Shown piece after piece: positions 31,312 to 40,526 of a DNA stretch of 64,000 nucleotides. The translations under genes were made by a program, and so were the position numbers. The stretch lies in the NCBI GenBank assembly GCA_905178155.1, contig CAJINV010000001.1, forward strand, positions 424,637-488,636, written 5' to 3'. The DNA is from Amoebophrya sp. A120 (Eukaryota; Sar; Dinophyceae; Syndiniales; Amoebophryaceae). Every line of letters starts with the position of its first letter. Within the stretch, counting starts at the first letter, position 1. A model generated the notes under the pieces. That model saw only the letters and a list, made by a program, of their open reading frames with translations. It searched no databases and had not been told where the DNA came from.

Positions 31312-34301
31312 CTAAGAGGTGCCACTCCCCGTCGCTGCTTTCTCCGCCTCTAGTCGCGCTACCGCTGCCTCTATGCAAGAAAAAAACTGTGTAAGTGTAA
31401 ATTTGTGTTGCAGAACATGCAAAAGAGTTGCGCCTGTCATGCCAGCCAGCCATGAAGTCCTCTTTTCATGTGTGTTTTCCCTTACAAGCCACGCATGACA
31501 GATTTTCTCTGTCATGTAGAGCAAATTTGTGATGCTGTTTCTCAAAGAAAGTTACACTTACACACTTTTTTTCCTGGATAGCCTCCGTGATTTGCATTCT
31601 TTGGTCCATCGTTTTCACCGTTTGCACCAGCATCTCCATTTGCGTAGTCATCTGTTGGATGCTGTCCATGAGCTTTTTCTCCCGCTCCGTTTGTGCGACG
31701 TCAGAAGCTGCGACGATGGGCGTCGCTGCGGCGCGTTGGGCTGCAGAATTTTTGGTAAGAATGCAGTTAACTTCTGTCAGTATCTATGTATCACATCGAC
31801 CAAACAAGCAATGAATATGTAGTGAATCATGTCCATCTATCATGAGCCCTTTACTTACTGCAAAAAAAACACAACTGCATCCAGAAACCACAAATTACCA
31901 GCCGACGAAGGGACGATTGGTGTGGTCGCAGTCGTTGGCGTTTCGCCTTTCCTGCTACTTCCAGATCCGGAACTCTGTGCCGCCGCGCCAGTTTCCACCC
32001 CTGATTTTCTCTTCTCCCTCATCTTCTTTGTGGGGGAAACACTGTGCGTTATCTCACTGTTAACTTCGTTCGCAAACTGAGTCACCACTTTTTTTCCTCC
32101 CGTGCCTGTGACATTGGGCGTTGATGACCTGCCCGGACCGCCTTGCTGCGTCGAGGAGCTAGTTCTTGAGGGGACCTTGGTGAAGTTGTGCTGCGGTTGC
32201 GAGGGTGTGGTTGTGCCCGCCGATCTCGGAGCATTGTAGAGATAGGTCCTTGCCGCACCGACCCGACTGCCCGCCGCTCCGTCGCCCGCTTGGGGCGGCT
32301 GGTCGTAGAGCTGTTCGTCCGGCCCGGCCTTCCAGACAAAAACTTTTTGGTCTGCAGAACCGGAGACGAGGTGCTGCCCTTGCGGAGAGAACTTCACACT
32401 GTGCACCGCGTCCTCGTGACCGGCGAGCGTGTACAGGAGCCGACCTTGCATGTAAAAGTAGTTGGGTCAAGTATGATTTTCGCTTACGTTAAGAAATTCC
32501 CAAAGCCAAAACGTAGTTTACTCACCCACTTCTAAATATGTGAATTCATGCATGAGACTGAGCGACCGTTTCCGGTCCTCGCGAACTAGATCTAGAAACA
32601 ACAGAGCTCCATTTTAAAAACACCTTCCTGCAAGTCCCAGAGCTTCACGGTCCTGTCGGTGGAACTGGAAGCGAGGAAGTTTTGACTGCTATTGAAATCC
32701 AGATCGAGCACGGGGCCGGCGTGCGCTATCCCAGAGAAAAGAGCAGGCAGGGCAGCTTTGTAATGCAAAAATGACTTAACAGAAAAATCTGTCATGGGCG
32801 ACCCCATATCATGGCGTTTAGGACATGCAATGCAGATTTTTCTGTCTATTTATCTTTGCATTACAAAACTGCCCTGCCTGTTTCTTTCTGAGGGATATGC
32901 GCGTCGTAGTGCTGAATGAGCCGCTTTCTCCTCAGATCCCAGATTTTAATGGTGCGGTCATCACTGCCGCTCGCGATGCAGGTCCCGTCCGGGTGGAAAA
33001 GTGACCGGTTTACGCGCTCCACATGTTCCTGCATCTTCATTACGCAGCCGCGATCTGACAGTGGGAGTGATAGGTCGTGTGATGATGAAGTAGTACTAGC
33101 TACATACGGAAAAGCTGCATCGCCGTTCCCAACTGCGGCGCCATCACTTTTAAACAATAGGCTGATCAATAAACTCCTGCTACAATACCCGAAGACGCGG
33201 TGCAACATCAAAAGGGAAAACGCAACTACCCTTCCCTCCCCCCGCACTGTGCGCTCCGGCGCCGGCTACTCGCAAGTCCCAAATCCGCACGGTCTTGTCG
33301 TCGCCGCACGTTGTGACGAGATTGGCATCCTCCAAAGAGAATCTTACACTCCTCACCCAGTGAGTGTGCCCCTCTAACGACATCAGGAATTTGGAACTCG
33401 TCGGGGTGACTTGCCAAATTTTCACGATTTTGTCGTCCGACGCCGTGGCGAGAAGCGAGTTGTCTGGAGACATATCCTGAGGAAAAACGTACCCACACCA
33501 GAGTCAGGATGAGGATTTTGCAACACAAACCTAGGAGTTTTGTGAGTCACGCATGACAAGTTGCACTATGCAGTTTAGTGCAGGTTAGCAAGTGCAGCCG
33601 CATCACAGATTCATCTGCTCATCCACCTGTTCACAGCATCACAAATTCCAAAACACGACTGGAAATGGCTCTCATGGGGACGCGCATTACAAGTCTTCCT
33701 GTCTTTGCAAATCTGCATTACAACTCTGGTGTGGGTACGTTTTTACTCAGGATAAGACAGGTGGCAACTTCTCACAACTCCGGTGTGGGCCTTGATCACG
33801 TGGGACGGTGTGCCTGTTGTTTGGTTTTCAAAACTTCTATTTTTGCAGAAAGGAAAATATTACAGCAGAGTGAGAAAGACGCAGTCTGCCATACGTGTTT
33901 GCAGCGCTGAGGGAAAGCTGCATGTTGTTCAAGTCATACTCTCGAGTACCTTTTGCGTTGTTCAACCACAATGCCACGGTTTTGTCGGAACTCGCCGACG
34001 CGAAGAAGCTCCCGTCCTTCGCCACGGACACATCGTTCACATCCGCCTTGTGCCCCTCAAACTTGAACGGCCTCAGCTGCTGTTTGAAGTGCCAGACGTA
34101 CAGCCTTCCGTCGTGCGAGCCGGAGACCAGTTGGTGCATGCAGGGGTGGAAGAACGCCGCGCTTACCGGGGCGGTGTGGCCCTTGAACACGCGAACCAAC
34201 TCCGGGGGCTTCATGCCCGCTTTCGTACTGTTGACCGTCCCGGGAGCCGCCGCCACCGACGGCGCGCGACTGCTCGCGTCCAGGGTTACACTTGCCGCCA
34301 T
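31312..34301 (-). CDS. POC1: POC1 centriolar WD40 protein
   Basis: WD40 protein of centrioles and basal bodies, needed for centriole stability and flagella. Blades read in order: VFKGHTAPVSAAFFHPCMHQ, FEGHKADVNDVSVAKDGSFF, KAHTGVVRSCHLSPDNSLLA, LEGHTHWVRSVRFSLEDANL, MQEHVERVNRSLFHPDGTCI, YDAHAGPVLDLDFNSSQNFL and LAGHEDAVHSVKFSPQGQHL. Then comes a disordered linker and the C-terminal POC1 coiled coil (MEMLVQTVKTMDQRMQITEA) that sets the family apart from other WD40 proteins. Eight exons: 34301-33895, 33833-33755, 33467-33230, about 33132-32898, 32721-32624, 32444-31899, 31740-31581 and 31366-31312. With the tentative acceptor at 33133 the total is 606 codons. Three introns are introners of different families (D, G, E); the others are GT-AG. 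An insert of about 30 residues lies between blades 4 and 5. Confidence 0.92.
31372..31580 (-). mobile_element. Introner family E, in POC1
   Basis: 209 bp, ends TATCCAGGAAAAAAAG and TATGCAAGAAAAAAAC. Perfect repeats (sense GAGGC, at 31367-31371 and 31581-31585). Excision joins QITEA to AVARLEAEK and yields the natural POC1 C-terminus. The repeat permits a GC-AG pair (GAG/GCTATC...AGAG/GC). Confidence 0.94.
32727..32897 (-). mobile_element. Introner family G, in POC1
   Basis: 171 bp. The arms are long inverted repeats containing CAGGCAGGGCAG and TTTTGTAATGCA. Perfect repeats (sense GCGCA, at 32722-32726 and 32898-32902). Excision joins QHYDAH to AGPVLDLDF, restoring a WD40 blade start. No canonical placement. 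Confidence 0.93.
33473..33754 (-). mobile_element. Introner family D, in POC1
   Basis: 282 bp, ends TATCCTGAGKAAAAACGTAC, with CCCACACCAGAGT. Perfect repeats (sense TGTCT, at 33468-33472 and 33755-33759). Excision joins RSCHLS to PDNSLLATAS within a blade. No canonical placement. Confidence 0.94.
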
Positions 34302-34782
34302 TCTTGTGCAAAATAAACTCGTAAAAACCGAAGAACTTCGAAGTACTTAATCACAGCGATTTCGACTGAAGAACCTAGGAAGACACGAAACAGAAGTACG
34401 CAGAAATATGGCACTTTGCTGAATATCGCTCGCAGTTTCATTTGAACGCGACGTTTTGCTTCGTTCTCTGTGTGGAGCACTTTTATTTCAACACTTTGCT
34501 GCGAACGCAGGACTGCCACGCAGAAGTAGTTCAAGCAATGTTGCAGCCGGTCTCTCTGAAAATACTACAAAAACGAACAGAGCAAGGACGGCAGCGGCGG
34601 GCTTACCGCGAACAAGAAGTAACCAAGCAACTTCATGTGCTTGCAAATGTTTTTGGGTTCTGCGAAACAGTTCCTGGAAGAAATGATGAGTGTTTGTGTT
34701 TGTTTGGTTTTGTCTATGCAGTGAAACTGTGTGCGCGCCGGTAGAAACAGATTGATATCTTGAGAACCACATCAGGCACGAA
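34302..34782. other. Intergenic region, no gene seen
   Basis: Short gap between the POC1 start and the next stop codon. Nothing is recognised. Confidence 0.5.
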
Positions 34783-37335
34783 TCATCCGAAAGAAACTAC
34801 ATCACTCCGAATATCCACCGTGGTGGAGTCGGTCCGAGCGACGTCCTTTTTTGATGCTGGAGGCGCAGACCTATTCTCGGGCTCTTGTGTTTTTTCCCCA
34901 CCCACCTTCGACGCTTGCTGACCTTCCGCGCCGTGCGAAGACGCACCGGCGGCAGCTTGCATTCCTTGCCCTTGGCTTTCCCCCGCAGCGGATTCCGGGT
35001 GGGGGTCGACCGTTTTCCGCCCTTCACTTTCGAGACTTTTCGAGTTTTTGACTATTCGTCTTTCTACTTCCGGTTTCGCTTTCTGGTCCGTCGCGTCGTT
35101 CTTCGAGGACTGCCCTGCTGAATCAGCTTGCACTTCGGCGGAATGGTCAAGTGGCCCTTTATGATCTACTTTGTCTTGTTTGTTCTTGGATGGCTCGCGT
35201 CGATGAACAATAGCCGCCTGCGCTTCCGTTGGAAGCGGGCCCGCCTTTTCTTCTTTATCTTTTGCTTTCTTTTCCCTTTTGTCTCGTTTTGATGGTTCAC
35301 GTGCGCCGGATTCCGTGGTCTCTGGGTGAGTCGTTGATTTCTTCTCCTTTTTTTCCTTTTTCTCTTTCTTCTCCGTCGGTTCTTGCTTCGACAGCTGCGG
35401 TGGCTGAGAAATTACTAGACTCTGCGCTTTTTCTACTTGTGCAACAGCGGGCACCGGAGCTTGCTCATCTGCAGGCTCAGCTACTTGCCCTGGCGCTGCT
35501 GCACCAGCGACTTCTAAACCTTCGTTCTTACTCGTCCGCCTCCGCTTCTTCAGTGGTTTGTTTACAGTCGCCTCCTCGGCGTTGCGATTTTTGGGCTGAC
35601 TTGTGCTGGTCCACCCGGTGAACGCGTTTTTTAGTCCCTGCGACGCGGCCTGGTGACGCCGAAACGCCTCCTGAATCCTCGCCGCAGCGGAATCTAGTTT
35701 CTCCCGCCGGCGCTTTGCGTCTTCCAGCTTCTCTCTACTGCCCTGCGACTTCTTCATCTTCCAGGACGAAAGCTCAAGCGGGTGCTCGACATTGATTTCA
35801 GCAGAAGCACTAGCCGCGTTCGCCTTATTGGCCTTTTTTTCTTGCGTGGCCACATACCGCTGCAAGAATGGATTGTTTTTATTTCCCTTTCGCTTCCCCG
35901 GAAACAGGTCTACATGCTCGCTCGTGATTTTATGCTGCGTCTCCTTATACTTTGTTCCCACGGCTTTCAGACTCACCTCCTCCGATGAGGTGCCGAAGTC
36001 GCTGGTGCCAGGCTGTTTAAACTTATTTCCCTCGTCGGACGTCACACCCCCGGAATTGTACGATAATTCGCTAGTATCGGGGGATGATTTCAACAAGACG
36101 CCTTGTCCTCCTTTCGTGGTACCTTGAGCTGCCAATAAAGTACTAGACTTCTTTTTCTTCTTTGACACTTTCCTCACTACCCCAAACCCCTGCAGCACGC
36201 CGGCCTTCTCGACGCTCGTAGTACCAGTCTGCGCATCATGACTCGAATCACCAAAACTGACACCAGGAACCGTCGTGAAATGATAACTTTCCAAGGACAA
36301 AACCGCTTTGTGCCCGTTTCTAGAAGAAGTGACCGTTTTGCTGCAGCTGCCCGGGCTTTTTACATTCCCGTTGGAATCAAAGATGGAGTAGGTACTGTTC
36401 AATTTGTCGTCCTCGCTTTGCTCATTCCCGTTGTTCCTGCTTCCTAGCAGATACGACAGTAAAATCACCATGCTTGCGACCAGCGAGACGAAGCACAGGG
36501 ATAAAAGCCAGAACAGTGGGTTGTAAACGAGGTTCTGGCATGATCCTCCACCGCAGGAGAGCGAATCGGATTTAATATCTTCGTCGGCGGCCGTGGAGCC
36601 AGTATGAAGCGCTTTTTCGTGGTCGTACAACTGAGCGCGCAACACTTTTCTTGCTTCCCTGCGTTCCCGGCGAGTCGGGTATGATATTTTATTTTCCGTC
36701 GTGTGCTGACGATCGTCCAGCCGATGCTTGTTGCCGGCTTCGAGGTAGGATGATGAGGACGCCGAGAAATGTTGACGTTGACCACTACGAGGCTCAACAT
36801 CATAATTTTCGTCGCCTGTAGTCTTTCCGTCGTTATCACCAGCTACTTCTGAATCTGACGGGGATTTTTGTGTAAGATCGTGCGCAAAATGATTTTTTCC
36901 ACCGCGGTTAGCTCTACTCACCGCTCCTTGCAACTGTCCGAAAAGAACTTCTTTTGGTGCGTCAGTCTTGTCAAAAAGTGGGATGTGTCGTACGCCGACA
37001 ACACGCCATTGTTTACCTTCATTCGTAACGCTGCTCGGGGCGGCGGCCGCAGAAACTGATGGCGCTTTGCCTCCTTTTGATGAGATCGTTTGATACTGGT
37101 ACGTGTACGAGTAGACAGTCTGTATTGAGATAGTACCCAACCAAAAGTTTACCTTTAAGAAGAGATGAAAAACATGGTAAAAGTGATTGCCCCGGGCACA
37201 CGCGGACACCCACCGAGGCCAACCACGGTCTGCGAGCGAGTACTTATGCGGTGGAGTTAGCATTTTTATAGTCGATAGAGTAGGATTACGTTTGATTTTA
37301 TTGAAGTGGCTACTACTTTCTTTATCAATTGACAC
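34783..37335 (-). CDS. Unknown single-pass membrane protein with IQ-like helix
   Basis: An 850-residue ORF starting MSIDKESSSHFNKIKRNPTL; the family is unknown. One strong membrane segment (NPLFWLLSLCFVSLVASMVI and LLSYLLG, near residues 285-312) follows a basic juxtamembrane stretch (SYPTRRERREARKVLRAQLY) and a CGGGSC pair. After it comes a long disordered region. Around residues 590-620 an IQ-like helix, AAARIQEAFRRHQAASQG, may bind calmodulin-type proteins. The last 200 residues are K/E-rich repeats (EKKEKKEKKEKK, DKREKKAKDKEEK). The segment near residues 60-85 (LKVNFWLGTISIQTVYSYTY) begins at AAAG/GTAAACT and ends in CGTACCAG, so a short in-frame GT-AG intron is possible there. No introner is present. 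A signalling or tethering role is speculative. Confidence 0.7.
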   Translation of the reverse strand: MSIDKESSSHFNKIKRNPTLSTIKMLTPPHKYSLADRGWPRWVSACARGNHFYHVFHLFLKVNFWLGTISIQTVYSYTYQYQTISSKGGKAPSVSAAAAPSSVTNEGKQWRVVGVRHIPLFDKTDAPKEVLFGQLQGAVSRANRGGKNHFAHDLTQKSPSDSEVAGDNDGKTTGDENYDVEPRSGQRQHFSASSSSYLEAGNKHRLDDRQHTTENKISYPTRRERREARKVLRAQLYDHEKALHTGSTAADEDIKSDSLSCGGGSCQNLVYNPLFWLLSLCFVSLVASMVILLSYLLGSRNNGNEQSEDDKLNSTYSIFDSNGNVKSPGSCSKTVTSSRNGHKAVLSLESYHFTTVPGVSFGDSSHDAQTGTTSVEKAGVLQGFGVVRKVSKKKKKSSTLLAAQGTTKGGQGVLLKSSPDTSELSYNSGGVTSDEGNKFKQPGTSDFGTSSEEVSLKAVGTKYKETQHKITSEHVDLFPGKRKGNKNNPFLQRYVATQEKKANKANAASASAEINVEHPLELSSWKMKKSQGSREKLEDAKRRREKLDSAAARIQEAFRRHQAASQGLKNAFTGWTSTSQPKNRNAEEATVNKPLKKRRRTSKNEGLEVAGAAAPGQVAEPADEQAPVPAVAQVEKAQSLVISQPPQLSKQEPTEKKEKKEKKEKKSTTHPETTESGAREPSKRDKREKKAKDKEEKAGPLPTEAQAAIVHRREPSKNKQDKVDHKGPLDHSAEVQADSAGQSSKNDATDQKAKPEVERRIVKNSKSLESEGRKTVDPHPESAAGESQGQGMQAAAGASSHGAEGQQASKVGGEKTQEPENRSAPPASKKDVARTDSTTVDIRSDVVSFG

Positions 37336-37864
37336 AGGAGGGGGTAACGCATCGTTATAAGCATCTGAAGCAAAGAGAAGGGCAGGGTTGTGTGAGGTAA
37401 AGATCTTCGTCTTGACTTAGACTAGTGTCTTTGAACGATGTTAACGAGACAGAATTGCACGAGTAACACGCAAACACCAGAACGACATGCGCAGCACGAG
37501 AGATGTAAGTGCGTATGCGAACGAATGACGAACTCATGGTATGGCGACTTTTCATTCACCGATCAGGCGATAGATGAAACTGGTACTGAAACTTTTCTAA
37601 AAAGTTTTTCTGTCAACAAACTTAAAGCCAAACGCATGACCAACTCTGCAGAAAGCAACAGTCAGAGGTTGAAGAACCGATAGCAATGGAGGCACCAAGT
37701 TTCTTCGGAACACATTTCATTACCCGGCATACCGCGCCTGCGGTTTTCATCATAATTTCCATTTGTGCTTTTATTTTTGTGCGTCGCTCAAAATCTTCGC
37801 TCTATGCTTTATATGTCGTCGTGTGGTCGCGTTTACAACTATTTTGAACATTACGTCGTATGTA
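37336..37864. other. Intergenic region, no gene seen
   Basis: About 530 bp between the membrane-protein start and the PRPF18 stop. Only short ORFs. Confidence 0.5.
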
Positions 37865-39862
37865 TCATGTTCTTTCCGAAACCCTTCCAGTGTCCGCTCG
37901 TTCCTGTGCGTAGCCGATCAATCTTTTAAACGAGTGGATGTATTTTCTGGTGGCTTCATCGGACAAAACGTGCGCAATTTTGTCCTCCCCGATCGCGCTC
38001 CGGTTTGCGCGCTCGTGGATCCCGACGGAGGTCACTCCCAGCGGCCACGCCGCGTTACCGATCGCGAGCTTCATGTACTCGGAGTTTGCGGAAGTGTAAT
38101 CGTTCACGTTGCAGTACTGGACCATAATCGCCAGTTTGTCCAGAATCGCGGACTCCAGCTGCTTCTCCTTCAGCTTTTTCCGTAACGGCTTCAGACACAA
38201 CTTCGCCTCCCGGTACTGCTGCTTCGTGAACTTCTTCGCGCGTTTGATACTGTCCGCAATGGCTCGCGTCTGCCGCTCTTCCCTCGCCTGGCGTTCTGGA
38301 CTCTCCGCCCCGCTATTGGTATTTGCGGCTGTTGTGGTGCCCTCCGAAGTTATTTCACCTCTTCTATTTTCGCCTTGCTGGTTAGCAGTGCCATTACTTC
38401 CGCCGATGACCATGGAGGACAAGTCTTCCACATTGACCGCGGTGTGCGTCGCCCCCAGATCGGTTTCCCAGTTCTTCAACGTCGCGCGAAGCCACTCCGC
38501 AACCGCGCTGCAGCGCTCGCTCTCGGTGCGGCGTTTCTTCTCCGCCGGGTCTTCCTCTTCCTCGTCACTGTCGAAAACTGATTCGTCGCTATCCCTGCTG
38601 CCTGGAGGAAGTAGAACGTCGGCAGTTCTTTTTCCCGCTGTGTCAACATCCTTTGACTGATGCGCATCTATTTCATCTCCTCCCGCTGATGCTTCTGTTC
38701 TACTATCGCCAATTACACCAGCGAATGCGTTTTGCAATCTGTTCGCAGAAGCTGCACCAGGGCTTACTCCGGTCGGCGTTTCTTCGTCTTCTTCCCCGAG
38801 CACGACCATATCGTGCAGCTTCTCCTTCTTCAGCGCCGCGGCAACGGTGAGACCCCCGGTTAACGAATCTGTCATCGTCTTCGACAAATCCTTGTGTGCT
38901 AACTCCACCTCCTTATACCGCAAATACCGGTCCCACGTGGACTCGCCGAACAGCGTCACCGGCTCGGAAACTTGCCGCAGGTAGTCTTTCACTTCGTCGA
39001 TGCATTCCTCGGCGTATTGCTTTTCCTCCTCTTCTGTTTCAAACACCCTGCTTTTGGTCACATCGGCTATACTGAGCTGCTTGTTTTGGTCGCTGTTGGT
39101 CAAAGATCTCGGTGCGTTCCAGTCCTTGCTGTTTGTGTTGATCGTGGTGGTCGTGCCGGATTCGAAGTATTTCTGCAGCGATTTCTGCTTCTGTTCTTCT
39201 TCAATTTTCTGCTGTTCCTCCTTTAACAACACTTTCTGCACCTCCTGCACCTGCTCTCGGAATGCTCTTTGCCCTTTCGACTCCCAGGTCGTAGTTTTGG
39301 GAGGAAGATCATCGGAATTTTTCTTGTCATCAGCCTTTGTGGTCGTTGTCCTTCTGTCGCCGAGCAGCCCGAGGTCTGCGGCCTGCTTCGTGAAATTCTT
39401 GTTCACGTGCTTCGGCACGATCCTTCTGGTGTTATTTTTCCCGATAGAACTTTTTTCTGCTGATTTTTCACTGTGAAAATTATTCTTGTCCTTTGGCCGG
39501 TGATGATCTGCATCGGCTGTGCTTTTTCCTTCCGAATTCGTAGCATTTCCTCCTTCCTCTGTCTTCTTCAAAACGACGAGTTGATTCTCCTCGCAGAGAG
39601 TTACCAACAGCTGAATCAAAATCTCGTCCTCCTCATCCTGTGCGACCTCGCCGAAATATCTTTTCTGGATCTCTTCCGCGCTGTCCAGCTCCTCCAGCTC
39701 GTCGGCGTTTTCGATCAAAATCGCGACAAAAAGATCCACCTTCTCCGCGTCGACCTCGTCGAAGTCCTTGCTCTCAGCCACCGCGCGGCGGATCCCCGTC
39801 TCGAAATCCTCGGCCGACTTGGCCGTCCGTAAGGCGGTGGAGCTGCTGTTCAAGAGGCTCAT
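37865..39862 (-). CDS. PRPF18: Pre-mRNA splicing factor 18, enlarged and intronless
   Basis: Second-step splicing factor that helps position the 3' splice site during exon ligation in the nuclear spliceosome. The SFM-type motif YLRQVSEPVTLFGESTWDRY and the helical PRP18 domain are clear: QYREAKLCLKPLRKKLKEKQ, then VNDYTSANSEYMKLAIGNAA, WPLGVTSVGIHERANRSAIG and IAHVLSDEATRKYIHSFKRL. At 665 residues it is about twice the usual length. The excess is an N-terminal acidic helix region (residues 1-100), K/E/Q-rich linkers and a Ser-rich acidic insert before the PRP18 domain. It is one exon, starting MSLLNSSSTALRT, in a neighbourhood full of introners. Given how unusual the introns here are, its changes deserve comparison with other alveolates, but no causal link is shown. 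Confidence 0.93.
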   Translation of the reverse strand: MSLLNSSSTALRTAKSAEDFETGIRRAVAESKDFDEVDAEKVDLFVAILIENADELEELDSAEEIQKRYFGEVAQDEEDEILIQLLVTLCEENQLVVLKKTEEGGNATNSEGKSTADADHHRPKDKNNFHSEKSAEKSSIGKNNTRRIVPKHVNKNFTKQAADLGLLGDRRTTTTKADDKKNSDDLPPKTTTWESKGQRAFREQVQEVQKVLLKEEQQKIEEEQKQKSLQKYFESGTTTTINTNSKDWNAPRSLTNSDQNKQLSIADVTKSRVFETEEEEKQYAEECIDEVKDYLRQVSEPVTLFGESTWDRYLRYKEVELAHKDLSKTMTDSLTGGLTVAAALKKEKLHDMVVLGEEDEETPTGVSPGAASANRLQNAFAGVIGDSRTEASAGGDEIDAHQSKDVDTAGKRTADVLLPPGSRDSDESVFDSDEEEEDPAEKKRRTESERCSAVAEWLRATLKNWETDLGATHTAVNVEDLSSMVIGGSNGTANQQGENRRGEITSEGTTTAANTNSGAESPERQAREERQTRAIADSIKRAKKFTKQQYREAKLCLKPLRKKLKEKQLESAILDKLAIMVQYCNVNDYTSANSEYMKLAIGNAAWPLGVTSVGIHERANRSAIGEDKIAHVLSDEATRKYIHSFKRLIGYAQERADTGRVSERT

Positions 39863-40526
39863 GTTTTTTGATGTGCGGTCATGGGAAAGTTAATGGCATG
39901 CATGCGAAATTCATTTTAAATATCGGCGGAAAAATTGTGAATTTGCATGCCGAGGAAAAGGAAAAGCTAACTTTCAAGTAGGTAAATAAAACGAGCTACA
40001 GGATCTATGCCTTTTTCTTTTTAACAGGGGCGTCTCCATCGAAAGGGGCAAGAGAGGACCAACGGGAGCGAACTCCATTACGGGGTTTTTAAAATGTCAC
40101 TCGCGTAGCCCTGACTTCCGGTTGTGGTGAAAAAAAATTCCTTTTACCAAAAGCTGCACACTTGAACTATTTCTTTGAAACCCCTCACGACGATGTCGAT
40201 TTTGCAATTTTATTGAACAGGTACTACTAGTCCTGTCAATCGATTTGTAGAAAGCGCCACGTCCTCGTGCTGATCTTGAGCGGAGGAGAAGATGGAATTT
40301 GACGTCAGAAGGGCGAAGTTTCTGATCCATTTGATCAATTGTTTGTCAGTTGCGAAGTTCATCTTTGATCCCGCTTCACTGCAGTGTAGTCTGGACCCAG
40401 AAGTGCCACTTGAAGCAAGTAGCACCCTGTTCCATACTTGGCTATTTATTTTCCTCCAAGAATTCTGTCGCGCGACCTACAGTTGCCTTTTCATCATGTT
40501 CTTGGCCTTTCGTACAGTTTGCCACT
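39863..40526. other. Intergenic region, no gene seen
   Basis: About 660 bp between the PRPF18 start and the TMEM87-like stop. No supported coding sequence or introner. Confidence 0.5.
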
